Source of the DNA: Gammaproteobacteria bacterium
Lineage (GTDB): Bacteria > Pseudomonadota > Gammaproteobacteria > Pseudomonadales > Azotimanducaceae
Direction of reading: 5' to 3'
Length of the DNA: 64,000 nt
Assembly: GCA_009837185.1 (NCBI GenBank)
Contig: VXUA01000043.1
Location: 20,929 to 84,928, forward strand
Part shown: piece after piece, positions 35,834-45,782 of the stretch
Numbering within the stretch: the stretch's first letter is position 1
Layout of the letters: each line of letters begins with the position of its first letter
Program-made: the position numbers and the translations under genes
Notes under the pieces: generated by a model
The model's database searches: none
Told to the model about the DNA's origin: nothing
What the model saw: only the letters and a program-made list of their open reading frames with translations

Positions 35834-37009
35834 TTGAACTTTCTTGATGAAGTAACCATCACGGTCAATGCTGGACGAGGCGGTGATGGCTGTCTCAGTT
35901 TTCTGCGACGCGCAAATGTTGCGAAAGGAGGACCAAATGGAGGCAATGGCGGTGCCGGTGGTTCTGTATATTTAGTCGGCGATGCATCGTTAACGACGTT
36001 AATCGATTTACACTACAAACCCATTCAAAAAGCAAGTAATGGAGCACCCGGTGGGAGTTCCCTAAAACGAGGTGCGGACGGTAAAACACTCGAGATACCG
36101 GTTCCGGTCGGAACAACCGTTGTCGACGACGAGACTCTGCGAGTGTTGGGCGACGTAACAGAAGCGAGCATGCGATTGAAAGTCGCAAGCGGGGGCAAGC
36201 CAGGGCGTGGTAATGCCTCCTTCAAAACAAGTACAAATCGATCTCCTCGAGAGACTACGCAGGGAACTTCGGGTGAACAACGGCACTTGCGTTTACAGTT
36301 ACGAGTGCTTGCAGATGTTGGTTTACTCGGCATGCCGAACGCTGGGAAGTCGACCTTTCTCTCCGTAGTGTCAGCATCGAAACCACAAATTGCGGAATTT
36401 CCGTTTACGACGCTGAAGCCTCATCTGGGGGTCGTTCGAGCGAATTCAGACCAAAGTTTTGTGATCGCGGATGTTCCTGGATTAATTCGCGGTGCGTCGG
36501 ATGGAATCGGTCTAGGAACTCGGTTCATGCGCCATTTAACGCGTACTTCGATCCTACTTCATTTAGTAGAAGTCACACCAGCAGATCAATCTGATCCTGT
36601 CGCTAACGCTACTGACATAGAACAAGAACTCTCCAAATATAGTCAGACTTTAGCAGAGACCACCATTTATACAGTGCTCACGAAAATTGATTGCATTACC
36701 GAAGAAGAACTCATTCAGATAAAAAATTCTTACTGCCGCGTATGTCCCGAACGGTCCGTATTCGCGATCTCTTCGCACAGTGGACAGGGTGTTGACGAAC
36801 TTGTCGATGCGCTAGCGAGGGAAATTCATCAGCGAAAAGTAGCGACTGCATCCGATCCTGATTCTCGACTAGCCGTTCAAGAACGAACCGATCAACTTGC
36901 TACGGATGTTTTGGCACAATCTTTAGCGGCGCGCCGCCAGCACGCACTTGATAAAACGGAAGCTCCCGAACTGTGCGAAGTCGAGAATGTGAAAAAGTCG
37001 GAGAGTTAA
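35834..37009 (+). CDS. obgE: GTPase ObgE/CgtA
   Basis: 391 residues. Ribosome-associated GTPase involved in 50S maturation and stress response. N-terminal Gly-rich Obg fold (VNAGRGGDGCLSFLRR, KGGPNGGNGGAGG), then the G domain from about residue 160: G1 LGMPNAGKSTFL, G2 PFTTLKPHLG, G3 ADVPGLIRGAS, G4 LTKIDC. A variable charged C-terminal tail ends in Lys/Glu. The start is TTG, fixed by an AAGGAGG 8 bases upstream. Last gene of the rplU operon, convergent with rpsT. Confidence 0.96.
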   Translation: MNFLDEVTITVNAGRGGDGCLSFLRRANVAKGGPNGGNGGAGGSVYLVGDASLTTLIDLHYKPIQKASNGAPGGSSLKRGADGKTLEIPVPVGTTVVDDETLRVLGDVTEASMRLKVASGGKPGRGNASFKTSTNRSPRETTQGTSGEQRHLRLQLRVLADVGLLGMPNAGKSTFLSVVSASKPQIAEFPFTTLKPHLGVVRANSDQSFVIADVPGLIRGASDGIGLGTRFMRHLTRTSILLHLVEVTPADQSDPVANATDIEQELSKYSQTLAETTIYTVLTKIDCITEEELIQIKNSYCRVCPERSVFAISSHSGQGVDELVDALAREIHQRKVATASDPDSRLAVQERTDQLATDVLAQSLAARRQHALDKTEAPELCEVENVKKSES

Positions 37010-37039
37010 GTGCTTGCTTTAAAAGGGATCGGTAAGGAA

Positions 37040-37312
37040 CTAGCCGGCGGTACTCAATAGCTTGAGCTTAGTGTTCAAACGAGATTTGTGTCGTGCGGCT
37101 TTATTTTTGTGAATGAGGCCTCGGTTTACCATCGAATCAATGACGGGTACAGCCTCTTTATACGCTTGAGATGCAGCTTCAAGATCGCCTTGTGCAAGAT
37201 AATTGTCTACCTGCTTGATATAGGTGCGATATTTAGAACGATGACTCATGTTACGCTGCCGGTGCGTTTCTGCTTGTCGGGCACGTTTACGGGCTTGAGG
37301 ACTGTTTGCCAA
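37040..37312 (-). CDS. rpsT: 30S ribosomal protein S20, UUG start
   Basis: About 90 residues. Binds 16S rRNA; S20 signature ANSPQARKRARQAETHRQRN, then YRTYIKQVDNYLA and NRGLIHKNKAARHKSRLN. The start is taken as TTG at 37310-37312 because S20 proteins begin at this Ala-Asn-Ser/Ile region; the longer ATG frame to 37354 adds a non-family leader. E. coli rpsT also initiates with UUG and is autoregulated through it, so the same control is likely here. Divergent from murJ. Confidence 0.93.
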   Translation of the reverse strand: MANSPQARKRARQAETHRQRNMSHRSKYRTYIKQVDNYLAQGDLEAASQAYKEAVPVIDSMVNRGLIHKNKAARHKSRLNTKLKLLSTAG

Positions 37313-37440
37313 AGTCGTGGATACCTTTAATTGCTTCAGACGAAAAAATCCCATCAGGGACGGTGAGCGGAGCGAATTATATGGATCGTTTGGTAGTAGC
37401 TTGCGTTCGTTCGCATCCTTGATGAAGCGAGAATAGGTAC

Positions 37441-39030
37441 GTGGATCAAGATCACAATCAACCTATCGATACCGGGAAACAGAAGGGGATTGGTTCCAGA
37501 GGCTTCGTAGTAGGAAGTTTGACGGGATGTTCGCGCGTCCTTGGACTGCTCCGAACGATGGCCGAATCTAAGTTCTTAGGTGCTAGCGCTACACCAATTG
37601 CTGACGCGTTCTTTCTCGCATTTCGAGTACCCAACTTCTTTCGAAGATTGACCGCTGAGGGCGCGTTCGCGCAAGCGTTTATTCCTGTGCTCGCGCAATT
37701 TCAGGAGACAGGCACGAGGGAAGAACTCGAAGAATTTGTTCAAGTAGTCGCTGGCAATTTTGGACTAGTGCTGCTCGTAGTTTGCGTTTTAGGCTCCGTA
37801 TTTGCGCCGGCATTCATCACAATTTTTACGGTGGGTTCGACGCCTGCTTGGGTTGTAGACGGTCGCTTTGATCTGGCGACTGGATTATTAGTCGTCATGT
37901 TTCCCTATTTGGGATTAATTTCGTTCACGGCTTTTCTCGGCTCAGTTCTCAATAGCTTTGACCGGTTTTTCGTTCCCGCATTCGTGCCAGTGATTCTCAA
38001 CATCGCCATGATTTGTGCGATGTTGTTCGGTACGAACTGGTTTGCAGAACGAGCGTACGCGTTAGCATGGGCTGTCATCGTAGCTGGCGTTATACAGTTG
38101 CTGTGGCACTTTCCCTCGCTGGCTAGTCTCCGATTACTCAAGGTACCAAAAATTAATTGGCACTTACCGGGCGTAACTCAAATGATGAGACTGTTCGGTC
38201 CGGCGGTGTTTGCAGCGTCGGTGGGTCAAATCAACATTTTGGTTGGTACGCAGATAGCTGCATCATTGGTGATCGGAAGTGTATCTTGGCTGTACTATGC
38301 GGATCGTCTTATCGAACTTCCGGTAGGAATGATCGCGATCGCGTTGCAAACGGTTATCTTACCAAGCATCTCGAAACTACACAATCGCGGTGACCAGATC
38401 GGCTTTCGACGACACTTACTCTGGGGTGCAGAAGTAGGCATCATATTGGGAGTACCGGCGGCGGTAGGTTTGTTCGTGCTCGCAACTCCACTGACTGCGA
38501 CACTCTTTTTTAGGGGCGAATTCACTTGGGAGGACGTGCAGATGGTTGCAGTCGCGTTACAAGCATTCGCAGTCGGCGTGTTGCCTTTAATGTTGGTAAA
38601 GATCTTTGCCCCTGGATTCTTCGCGAAAAAAGACACGAAAACACCTTTTTACTTTGCGTCGATTAGTGTGGCCGTCAACATACTCGTAAGTCTGAGTTTG
38701 TTCCAATTTATTCACCATGTGGGTATCGCCATCGCAACTAGCGTTGCCGCATTTGTACATGCGACGTTGTTGATGGTCGGCCTCATGCGACGTGGTGACT
38801 TCAAGATTTCGAAACCATTCATCAAAGTGTGCATACAAGTAGCGATCGCGAGTGGGAGTATGGTTGTATTGCTGCACGTCCTAAGTCCCGCAAACAGTCT
38901 TTGGTTGGATTTCTCGATTTGGGTTCGAATCTTGTGGCTTAGTTTGCTGATCGGAGCAGGGATGGTGGCCTATTTTGTCGTAGGTCTAGTAGTGGGTCTT
39001 CGACCCCAACAGCTAATCGGTCCCAACTAG
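37441..39030 (+). CDS. murJ: Lipid II flippase MurJ
   Basis: 529 residues with about 14 membrane segments. Flips lipid II across the inner membrane for peptidoglycan synthesis. Family marks: GSLTGCSRVLGLLRTMAESKFLG, ADAFFLAFRVPNFFRRLTAEGAF near residues 58-80, and MMRLFGPAVFAASVGQINILV. Starts with GTG. Follows the rpsT start region and precedes ribF by 10 bases, the classical gammaproteobacterial rpsT-murJ-ribF order. Confidence 0.96.
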   Translation: MDQDHNQPIDTGKQKGIGSRGFVVGSLTGCSRVLGLLRTMAESKFLGASATPIADAFFLAFRVPNFFRRLTAEGAFAQAFIPVLAQFQETGTREELEEFVQVVAGNFGLVLLVVCVLGSVFAPAFITIFTVGSTPAWVVDGRFDLATGLLVVMFPYLGLISFTAFLGSVLNSFDRFFVPAFVPVILNIAMICAMLFGTNWFAERAYALAWAVIVAGVIQLLWHFPSLASLRLLKVPKINWHLPGVTQMMRLFGPAVFAASVGQINILVGTQIAASLVIGSVSWLYYADRLIELPVGMIAIALQTVILPSISKLHNRGDQIGFRRHLLWGAEVGIILGVPAAVGLFVLATPLTATLFFRGEFTWEDVQMVAVALQAFAVGVLPLMLVKIFAPGFFAKKDTKTPFYFASISVAVNILVSLSLFQFIHHVGIAIATSVAAFVHATLLMVGLMRRGDFKISKPFIKVCIQVAIASGSMVVLLHVLSPANSLWLDFSIWVRILWLSLLIGAGMVAYFVVGLVVGLRPQQLIGPN

Positions 39031-39040
39031 AATTTCGACG

Positions 39041-39973
39041 GTGGAAATTATTCGCGGACTGCACAACGTTCACACTCGCCATCGCGGCTCAGTATGTTCG
39101 GTCGGAAATTTTGATGGCGTCCACCGAGGACATGCGACTCTACTCAGGAAGGTGCAACATGAAGCAGCGTCGCGAAATGTTGGATCGCTTGTAATCACGT
39201 TTGAACCGCAACCCAGAGAGTATTTTCAGGGGAAGCTGGTGCCCGCGCGGCTAACGCGATTTCGAGAAAAGGTTGACCTTATTCGTGAAATTGGGATTAG
39301 CTATCTCTTGTGTTTGCCGTTCGATGAAAACCTGCAAACAACGACTGCGGATTGCTTAATCGAAAATTACTTAGTGAAGACTTTGAACATTCAACACATC
39401 GTCGTAGGCAGAGACTTTAGATTTGGGAAAGATGCCAGCGGCAGCGTTCAAACGCTACGCCACGCAGCTGAAAAGTATCGTTTTTCAATCGCTCAAATCG
39501 ATCCCTGTGAGTATTCTGGTGAGACTATATCAAGTACCCGCGTTAGGGATTCCCTGCAGAATGGTGATTTCAATACAACCGAAGCTCTACTTGGGCGAAA
39601 CTACTTTATGATGGGTCCTGTCGTAGAAGGAAACCGGTTTGGAGGTAATATTGGAATTCCTACAGCGAATATACGTCTCCAACGATACCGATCCCCTCTT
39701 GAAGGTATTTTTGCTGTAAGAGTTGAAGGTTTAGAGAAGCAATACTTTGGCGCTGCTTATGTTGGAACGCGGCCAACGATTGGTGGCACTGAGCCACTGT
39801 TGGAGGTGCACGTTTTCGATCTTCATAGGGAAATTTACGGTGCACAATTGAAGGTTTGTTTTTTGAAGAAATTTCGATCGGATGAGAAATTTGACTCTAT
39901 TGACACATTAAAAGTGCAGATGGAAATGGACATCACAACGATCCAAAATTGGTTAAATTCACGTTTGCAATAG
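39041..39973 (+). CDS. ribF: Bifunctional riboflavin kinase / FAD synthetase
   Basis: 310 residues. Converts riboflavin to FMN and then FAD. The N-terminal nucleotidyltransferase shows GNFDGVHRGHATLL (HxGH-like) and FRFGKDASGSVQTL; SSTRVRDSLQNGD marks the end of that domain. The C-terminal flavokinase has GNRFGGNIGIPTANI with the PTAN motif and GTRPTIGG. Starts with GTG. Between murJ and lspA; ileS, which normally separates ribF and lspA, is missing. Confidence 0.95.
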   Translation: MEIIRGLHNVHTRHRGSVCSVGNFDGVHRGHATLLRKVQHEAASRNVGSLVITFEPQPREYFQGKLVPARLTRFREKVDLIREIGISYLLCLPFDENLQTTTADCLIENYLVKTLNIQHIVVGRDFRFGKDASGSVQTLRHAAEKYRFSIAQIDPCEYSGETISSTRVRDSLQNGDFNTTEALLGRNYFMMGPVVEGNRFGGNIGIPTANIRLQRYRSPLEGIFAVRVEGLEKQYFGAAYVGTRPTIGGTEPLLEVHVFDLHREIYGAQLKVCFLKKFRSDEKFDSIDTLKVQMEMDITTIQNWLNSRLQ

Positions 39974-39976
39974 GAG
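39972..39976 (+). promoter_or_regulatory. Ribosome binding site deciding an AUU start
   Basis: AGGAG overlaps the ribF stop codon and stands 9 bases before ATT at 39986, in frame with lspA. The next usable starts (CTG 40010, GTG 40031) fall within the first membrane helix and have no ribosome binding site. Confidence 0.6.
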
Positions 39977-39985
39977 TACTCAAGG

Positions 39986-40492
39986 ATTAACGCCCAACTA
40001 ATATCTCGTCTGCGATGGTTTAGTTTAGTAGTGCTGCTAGTTCTAGTAGACTATGTGACTAAACGCTTAGCACTTCACTACTTGTCGTTTGAATCGCTGA
40101 GGGTGATACCGTTCTTCTCGCTTACCTATGCTTGCAACACTGGTGCTGCGTTCAGCTTATTTGCCGATTTCGGTAATCTGTTGATGTGGTTCAGCGTTGC
40201 CGCGTCGATTTTGTTCGCGGTTCTGATCTATCGGGTTCCGCACCACCGATTTTGGCTTGGATTAGCGTTTTCGGGTATTCTGGCAGGCGCGGTAGGAAAC
40301 TTAATTGATCGTGCGTTTCGAGGTTGCGTGATTGACTTCTTACACTTTTACGTCGGCGATATGAGTTTTCCAATATTCAATATAGCCGATACCCTCATCA
40401 CCTTAGGGGCGATTACTTGGTTGTTAGTGCACTTCCTGCATAAAGATGAAACTCCGGCTGAACCGGACACCAACGAGTCTGAACCCGAATAA
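39986..40492 (+). CDS. lspA: Lipoprotein signal peptidase, probable AUU start
   Basis: About 168 residues from ATT at 39986 (E. coli 164). Cleaves signal peptides of lipid-modified prolipoproteins in the inner membrane. Four membrane helices; conserved blocks CNTGAAFSLF, GNLIDRAFRGCVIDFLHFY with catalytic Asp, and FPIFNIADTLITLGA with the second catalytic Asp. A start at GTG 40031 would remove the leading NAQLISRLRWF, which resembles the LRWLxL lead of other LspA proteins and would truncate helix 1. Follows ribF by 12 bases. The tail is unusually rich in Glu. Confidence 0.92.
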   Translation: MNAQLISRLRWFSLVVLLVLVDYVTKRLALHYLSFESLRVIPFFSLTYACNTGAAFSLFADFGNLLMWFSVAASILFAVLIYRVPHHRFWLGLAFSGILAGAVGNLIDRAFRGCVIDFLHFYVGDMSFPIFNIADTLITLGAITWLLVHFLHKDETPAEPDTNESEPE

Positions 40493-41434
40493 CTAGGAAT
40501 CGTCCAAGCTTGGAGGTCGTGGTGCCTCAGTCTCGGGAGGTTCCAACTTCAAGACGGCTGCTGACTTGGGTCGGTCGAGCAATCCTAAAGTAATCGTATT
40601 CAGCAAACTTCGATCTTTATTTCGAACAGGTCTTCGGATGACCAATTCTCCGTCATCGTTAAAGCCCTCATAGTCGGGAAAATTAAGAGCAAGGATTTCT
40701 AGCGCATCGTTTGCCGCGTCTTCAAGTCCCAACTTATGATTGGCTTCGATCACAACTACCAATGCACGCGGTACCACTGCTGATTTTGGAAAGTGTTCAA
40801 TCACTTCTCGAGCGCGATTGATCGCCGAAATCCAAGCGTCGCGGTGTAGGTAAAAGTATGCAACGTGGAGTTCAGCTTCTGCAAGAACATTACGCAGGTA
40901 GAACATACGTCGTTGAGCATCAGGGGCGTAGTAACTATTTGGAAATTTCGTCAACAACTTTTCAAATTCCGCGAACGCAGTTCGTGCTGAAGTCACATCA
41001 CGGAGTGGTTCGGGCGTGCCAAGTAGTCTGTCAAAAAATCCCCGATCCCTTTGAAAGTTGCTAAGACCCCTCATGTAATAGGCATAATCGGCATTTTGAT
41101 GTTGGGGATGAAGGTTGATAAATCGATCAGCAACCAAGATAGCGGTATCGTAATCGGTACGCATGAAGTGCGCATAGATTAACTCTAACTGTGCTTGTTC
41201 TGCGTAACGTCCAAAAGGAAAGTGAGATTCTAAAAGTTCTAAACGATCTATTGCCTTAGTGTAATCTCCGTTCTTCAGACTCAATTGGGCTTCTTCGTAA
41301 AGAGTTTTGTCTCGACTCTCTACTGCTTCTTGTTGGGTCCCGTCGTTTGTTTTGTTGCCGGAACCGAAAAACGCGCAACCGGATAATAAAACGAAGACTC
41401 CAACGAAAAGTGGGCAGACTTTTGTTAATTTCAC
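40493..41434 (-). CDS. bamD: Outer-membrane assembly lipoprotein BamD
   Basis: 313 residues, longer than the 245 of E. coli. Lipoprotein signal with lipobox LSGC (Cys about residue 20). TPR-like solenoid: YEEAQLSLKNGDYTKAIDRLELLESHFPFGRYAEQAQLELIYA, split by family-typical DTAILVADRFINLHPQHQNADYAYYMRGLSNF, and ending with LGLEDAANDALEILALNFPDYE. Essential partner of BamA. The extra length is a C-terminal extension after about residue 250. Divergent from rluD across 50 bases, a conserved gammaproteobacterial pairing. Confidence 0.93.
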   Translation of the reverse strand: MKLTKVCPLFVGVFVLLSGCAFFGSGNKTNDGTQQEAVESRDKTLYEEAQLSLKNGDYTKAIDRLELLESHFPFGRYAEQAQLELIYAHFMRTDYDTAILVADRFINLHPQHQNADYAYYMRGLSNFQRDRGFFDRLLGTPEPLRDVTSARTAFAEFEKLLTKFPNSYYAPDAQRRMFYLRNVLAEAELHVAYFYLHRDAWISAINRAREVIEHFPKSAVVPRALVVVIEANHKLGLEDAANDALEILALNFPDYEGFNDDGELVIRRPVRNKDRSLLNTITLGLLDRPKSAAVLKLEPPETEAPRPPSLDDS

Positions 41435-41484
41435 GCCTATGACCTTAGTTTGACTGAATCAGGTAATATGGTACTCAGTTTTTG

Positions 41485-42456
41485 ATGAAGACAGAACACA
41501 TTGAGCGCGAACTGACGATTCCTACGGAGTGCGTCGGTCTGCGATTAGATCGCACATTAGCCATGTTGTGGCCTGATCTTTCGCGTGCAACGATCCACAA
41601 GTGGATTCTGGACAAATCGCTGCAAGTCAATGGTGTGGACTCAAAACCTTCTTATCGCGTTAGAGGGCGTGAACATGTTCGCGTTCACGCCTTACTGAGT
41701 GCGGGTTTAGACTGGGAAAGTAAAGAAGAAGTTCCGTTCAAAATATTACATGAAGACGAACATTTACTCGTGGTAGAAAAACCTGCTGGCGTGGTTACCC
41801 ATCCCGGACCGGGAAATGAAACCAACACACTGGTAAATGGCCTCATATCCCATCGCGAGGAGTTGGTTCAGCTCCCAAGAGCTGGCATCGTACATAGATT
41901 GGATCGCGACACGTCGGGTATCCTGCTGGTAGCGGCATCAGCAATCGCTTGTACGAAACTTACCGAACTCATAGCTAGACGTGAAGTCTGCCGACTATAT
42001 GTGTGCGTAATGGAAGGTCTCATGGAACAAGTAACGGTGGTTGATCTCGCTATTGGTCGGCATGTCAAAACGCGAACCAAGCAACAAGTTCGGCAAGATG
42101 GAAAACCTGCTCGCACTGAATTTCGGCCGCTCGAACAGTTTCGTAGTCATACCTATGCTCAAGCTCGATTGGACACAGGTCGAACACATCAGATTCGAGT
42201 CCATGCAAGTTCGTTGTCGGTACCACTTGTTGGAGATGTAACCTATGGCGCGAAAGGACGACTCCCTAGCACTCCCCTACCGGAATTAGTCGACGCGATT
42301 CGTGGATTTACTAGGCAGGCATTGCATGCGAAGTCCTTAGAGTTTAAGCACCCGATTTTTGAGACGGAGCTGCGTTTTACTAGTGCAATACCCGAGGACA
42401 TGCAAGCGTTGCTCGAGGTATTACGACGCGACAATGTAGAATTCTTGGGCGATTGA
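41485..42456 (+). CDS. rluD: 23S rRNA pseudouridine synthase RluD
   Basis: About 323 residues from ATG 41485 (an upstream TTG gives one more Met). Makes pseudouridines 1911, 1915 and 1917 of 23S rRNA. N-terminal S4 domain (LRLDRTLAMLWPDLSRATIHKWI), then the catalytic domain: VVEKPAGVVTHPG, GIVHRLDRDTSGILLVA with the catalytic Asp, and TGRTHQIRVHASSLSVPLVGD. Divergent from bamD as in E. coli. Its stop overlaps the start of ilvB by 4 bases, an unusual neighbour; pgeF and clpB do not follow. Confidence 0.95.
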   Translation: MKTEHIERELTIPTECVGLRLDRTLAMLWPDLSRATIHKWILDKSLQVNGVDSKPSYRVRGREHVRVHALLSAGLDWESKEEVPFKILHEDEHLLVVEKPAGVVTHPGPGNETNTLVNGLISHREELVQLPRAGIVHRLDRDTSGILLVAASAIACTKLTELIARREVCRLYVCVMEGLMEQVTVVDLAIGRHVKTRTKQQVRQDGKPARTEFRPLEQFRSHTYAQARLDTGRTHQIRVHASSLSVPLVGDVTYGAKGRLPSTPLPELVDAIRGFTRQALHAKSLEFKHPIFETELRFTSAIPEDMQALLEVLRRDNVEFLGD

Positions 42457-44246
42457 GTGCGAATCCATCGATTTCCCTTGCTTCCGTTGAAACACCGTAT
42501 GTTCGAATGACTCCGATGCTAACTGCTGATGAGATGCTCGTACGAGCTTTGATTGATCAGGGGATCGCGCACATTTTTTGGCATCCGGGTGGGGCTAGTT
42601 TTCCCTATCACCGTGCCCTCTCGAAATGTGAGGAGATTGCTTTCGTGTTATGTCGACACGAGGTTGGAGCTTGTCATATGGCTGACGGATACGCCCGGGC
42701 AACTGGACGACCGGGAGTTGTCATGCTCACTTCGGGGTCTGGTGCCACGAATTCAATTACGGGGATTGCAAACGCCTACATGGATTCGGTTCCGATCATC
42801 GTAATTTGTGGTCGCGATTCAGTTGGACATTCGGTTGCGACTCAGCTCGACGAAACTGATATGATTGGCGTTTCTCGCCCCGTCGTGAAACATAGTTATA
42901 TAGTACCCACAGCGAATGATTTACCTCGCATCGTTCGAGAAGCTGTTTTCGTAGCAACTAGCGGTCGTCCAGGACCCGTAGTAATCGACCTACCGAGATC
43001 AGCGTACGAGAGTACTGTGAAGTATGAATACGAGAGGTCTGAGCAGATATCGCTTCGTGGATATCGTCCAGCAGAAAGTGGGCACACCGGCCAGATTAGG
43101 AAGGCTTTAGAAGCATTACTTCAAAGCGAGCGTCCAGTGATCTATGCGGGCGGTGGTGTGATTCAAGGTGATGCGTCACCGGCACTCTTGACTTTCGCGG
43201 AGTGTCTGGATTTACCGGTTGTAACTTCACTCATGGGTTTAGGAGCCATTCCAGGTGCCAACCGGCTGTGTCTTGGAATGCTCGGTATGCATGGTAGTGG
43301 GTTAGCAAACAACGCGATTGCTCACTCAGATATAGTTCTTGCGTTAGGTACTAGATTTGACGATCGTGCGACCGACGACCCTGAACAGTTTTGCCCCCGA
43401 GCGAAAGTCATTCACGTTGACATTGATCCGTCATCCATATCGAAAACGATCATCGCGGATTTGCCAATCGTGGGACCGGTTAACGAAGTTTTGAACATTT
43501 TGATTCAGCTAGCGAACGACAAACAAGAGCTCCAATCAAAAAGAAACGTTCGGTATTTGTCGTGGTGGAAACAAATCGATGATTGGCGGCAGCAACCGTC
43601 GGGAGAAGAGCGACACACCAAGGAATCTGACAGTTCCAATCGCATACATCCACAAGACGTGGTTCAAACTCTCTACGATGAAACCCGCGGTGAGGCGTTC
43701 ATTACTACTGATGTTGGTCAACATCAAATATTTGTCGCGCAGGGGTACAAGTTCTCAACACCTCGACGTTGGGTCACCCCGGGAGGTCTTGGCACGATGG
43801 GCTTCGGTTTGCCTGCAGCACTCGGTGTTCAATTTGCCGTCCCACAAGGAATGGTCGTTTGCATTACGGGCGAGAGTAGTTTTTTAATAAACCTGCAGGA
43901 ACTGTCGACATGTGCGCAATATGATTTGCCAATCAAGGTGTTTTGTTTTAACAACGGAACTCTGGGTATGGTTAATCAGTGGAACCAGATACAGGGGCAC
44001 GAAAATGAATTTCTCGGTTATGCGGAGTCCATGCCGGATTTTGTTCAATTAGTCGAGTCATTTGGCCATCGCGCACTCAGGGCGACTTCACTCGACGAGT
44101 TAAAACAAGCAGTCTATCTCGCCTTTAGCGAAGAATATAAGAACCAAACAGTATTCGTTGATGTTTGGGTCGATCCAAATGTGCTAGTACTTCCAACCAA
44201 AAAACGCGGTTCCGGCACGAGTACAGAGGTACCCGTCGATAGTTGA
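42453..44246 (+). CDS. ilvB: Acetolactate synthase large subunit-like enzyme, altered TPP motif
   Basis: 597 residues from TTG 42453; ATG 42507 (MTPMLTADEML) matches the usual start of the family better and may be the true one. ThDP-dependent enzyme of branched-chain amino-acid synthesis. N-terminal domain with the catalytic Glu in RHEVGACHMADGYARATGRPG and SGSGATNSITGIANAYMDSVPI; central FAD-type domain; C-terminal ThDP domain. Two deviations: the GDGS motif reads TGESSF, and the usual AFQE segment reads TQLDE. The last residues also lack the VPPG-type ending. Neighbours ilvN and ilvC strongly support the assignment as the AHAS large subunit, but the altered motif leaves activity open. Confidence 0.85.
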   Translation: MSANPSISLASVETPYVRMTPMLTADEMLVRALIDQGIAHIFWHPGGASFPYHRALSKCEEIAFVLCRHEVGACHMADGYARATGRPGVVMLTSGSGATNSITGIANAYMDSVPIIVICGRDSVGHSVATQLDETDMIGVSRPVVKHSYIVPTANDLPRIVREAVFVATSGRPGPVVIDLPRSAYESTVKYEYERSEQISLRGYRPAESGHTGQIRKALEALLQSERPVIYAGGGVIQGDASPALLTFAECLDLPVVTSLMGLGAIPGANRLCLGMLGMHGSGLANNAIAHSDIVLALGTRFDDRATDDPEQFCPRAKVIHVDIDPSSISKTIIADLPIVGPVNEVLNILIQLANDKQELQSKRNVRYLSWWKQIDDWRQQPSGEERHTKESDSSNRIHPQDVVQTLYDETRGEAFITTDVGQHQIFVAQGYKFSTPRRWVTPGGLGTMGFGLPAALGVQFAVPQGMVVCITGESSFLINLQELSTCAQYDLPIKVFCFNNGTLGMVNQWNQIQGHENEFLGYAESMPDFVQLVESFGHRALRATSLDELKQAVYLAFSEEYKNQTVFVDVWVDPNVLVLPTKKRGSGTSTEVPVDS

Positions 44247-44254
44247 AGACGAGC

Positions 44255-44761
44255 ATGAAACAGCTTTTAGCCATATTGTTTGAGAATGAAGCAGGCGCGC
44301 TCGTACGTGTTCTAGGTTTATTTGCCCAAAGAAACGTAAACATCGAATCTCTGTCAGTTGCACCGACGGAAGACACCACCATGTCAAGATTGACGCTATT
44401 AACCTTGTCGGATGCACAAACCATTGAACAGATTACTAAACATCTCAATCGATTGGTTGGTGTGGTTAAGGTCATAAACTTAGTTCATGTCGAACACGTG
44501 GAACGCGAACTGATGTTGGTGAAAGTGTGCGCTGAAGGCGACGAGCGTCAGGAAATTAAACGAACGTGTGATATTTTTCGGGGACAGATCGTAGACGTTA
44601 CGACCAACACATACACTATTCAACTGGTCGGACCGACCGCGAAACTTTTAGGATTTTTGGAAGCTATTGGACGCGCTCACATTCTTGAGGTCGTAAGGTC
44701 TGGGACGTGTGGGATTACCCGAGGCGCGAAAGTACTGAGTGCAGGACCGAAAGGAGCATAG
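44255..44761 (+). CDS. ilvN: Acetolactate synthase regulatory small subunit
   Basis: About 168 residues from the Met of MKQLLAILFENEAGALVR; an in-frame TTG at 44243 is less likely. Two domains: an N-terminal ACT domain (residues 1-75, valine feedback; IEQITKHLNRLVGVVKV) and the C-terminal small-subunit domain from about residue 85 (ELMLVKVCAEGDERQEIKR, with YTIQLVGPTAKLLGFLEAIG). 8 bases after ilvB, with ilvC following directly. Confidence 0.93.
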   Translation: MKQLLAILFENEAGALVRVLGLFAQRNVNIESLSVAPTEDTTMSRLTLLTLSDAQTIEQITKHLNRLVGVVKVINLVHVEHVERELMLVKVCAEGDERQEIKRTCDIFRGQIVDVTTNTYTIQLVGPTAKLLGFLEAIGRAHILEVVRSGTCGITRGAKVLSAGPKGA

Positions 44762-45781
<1,020 letters not shown>

Positions 45782-45782
45782 T

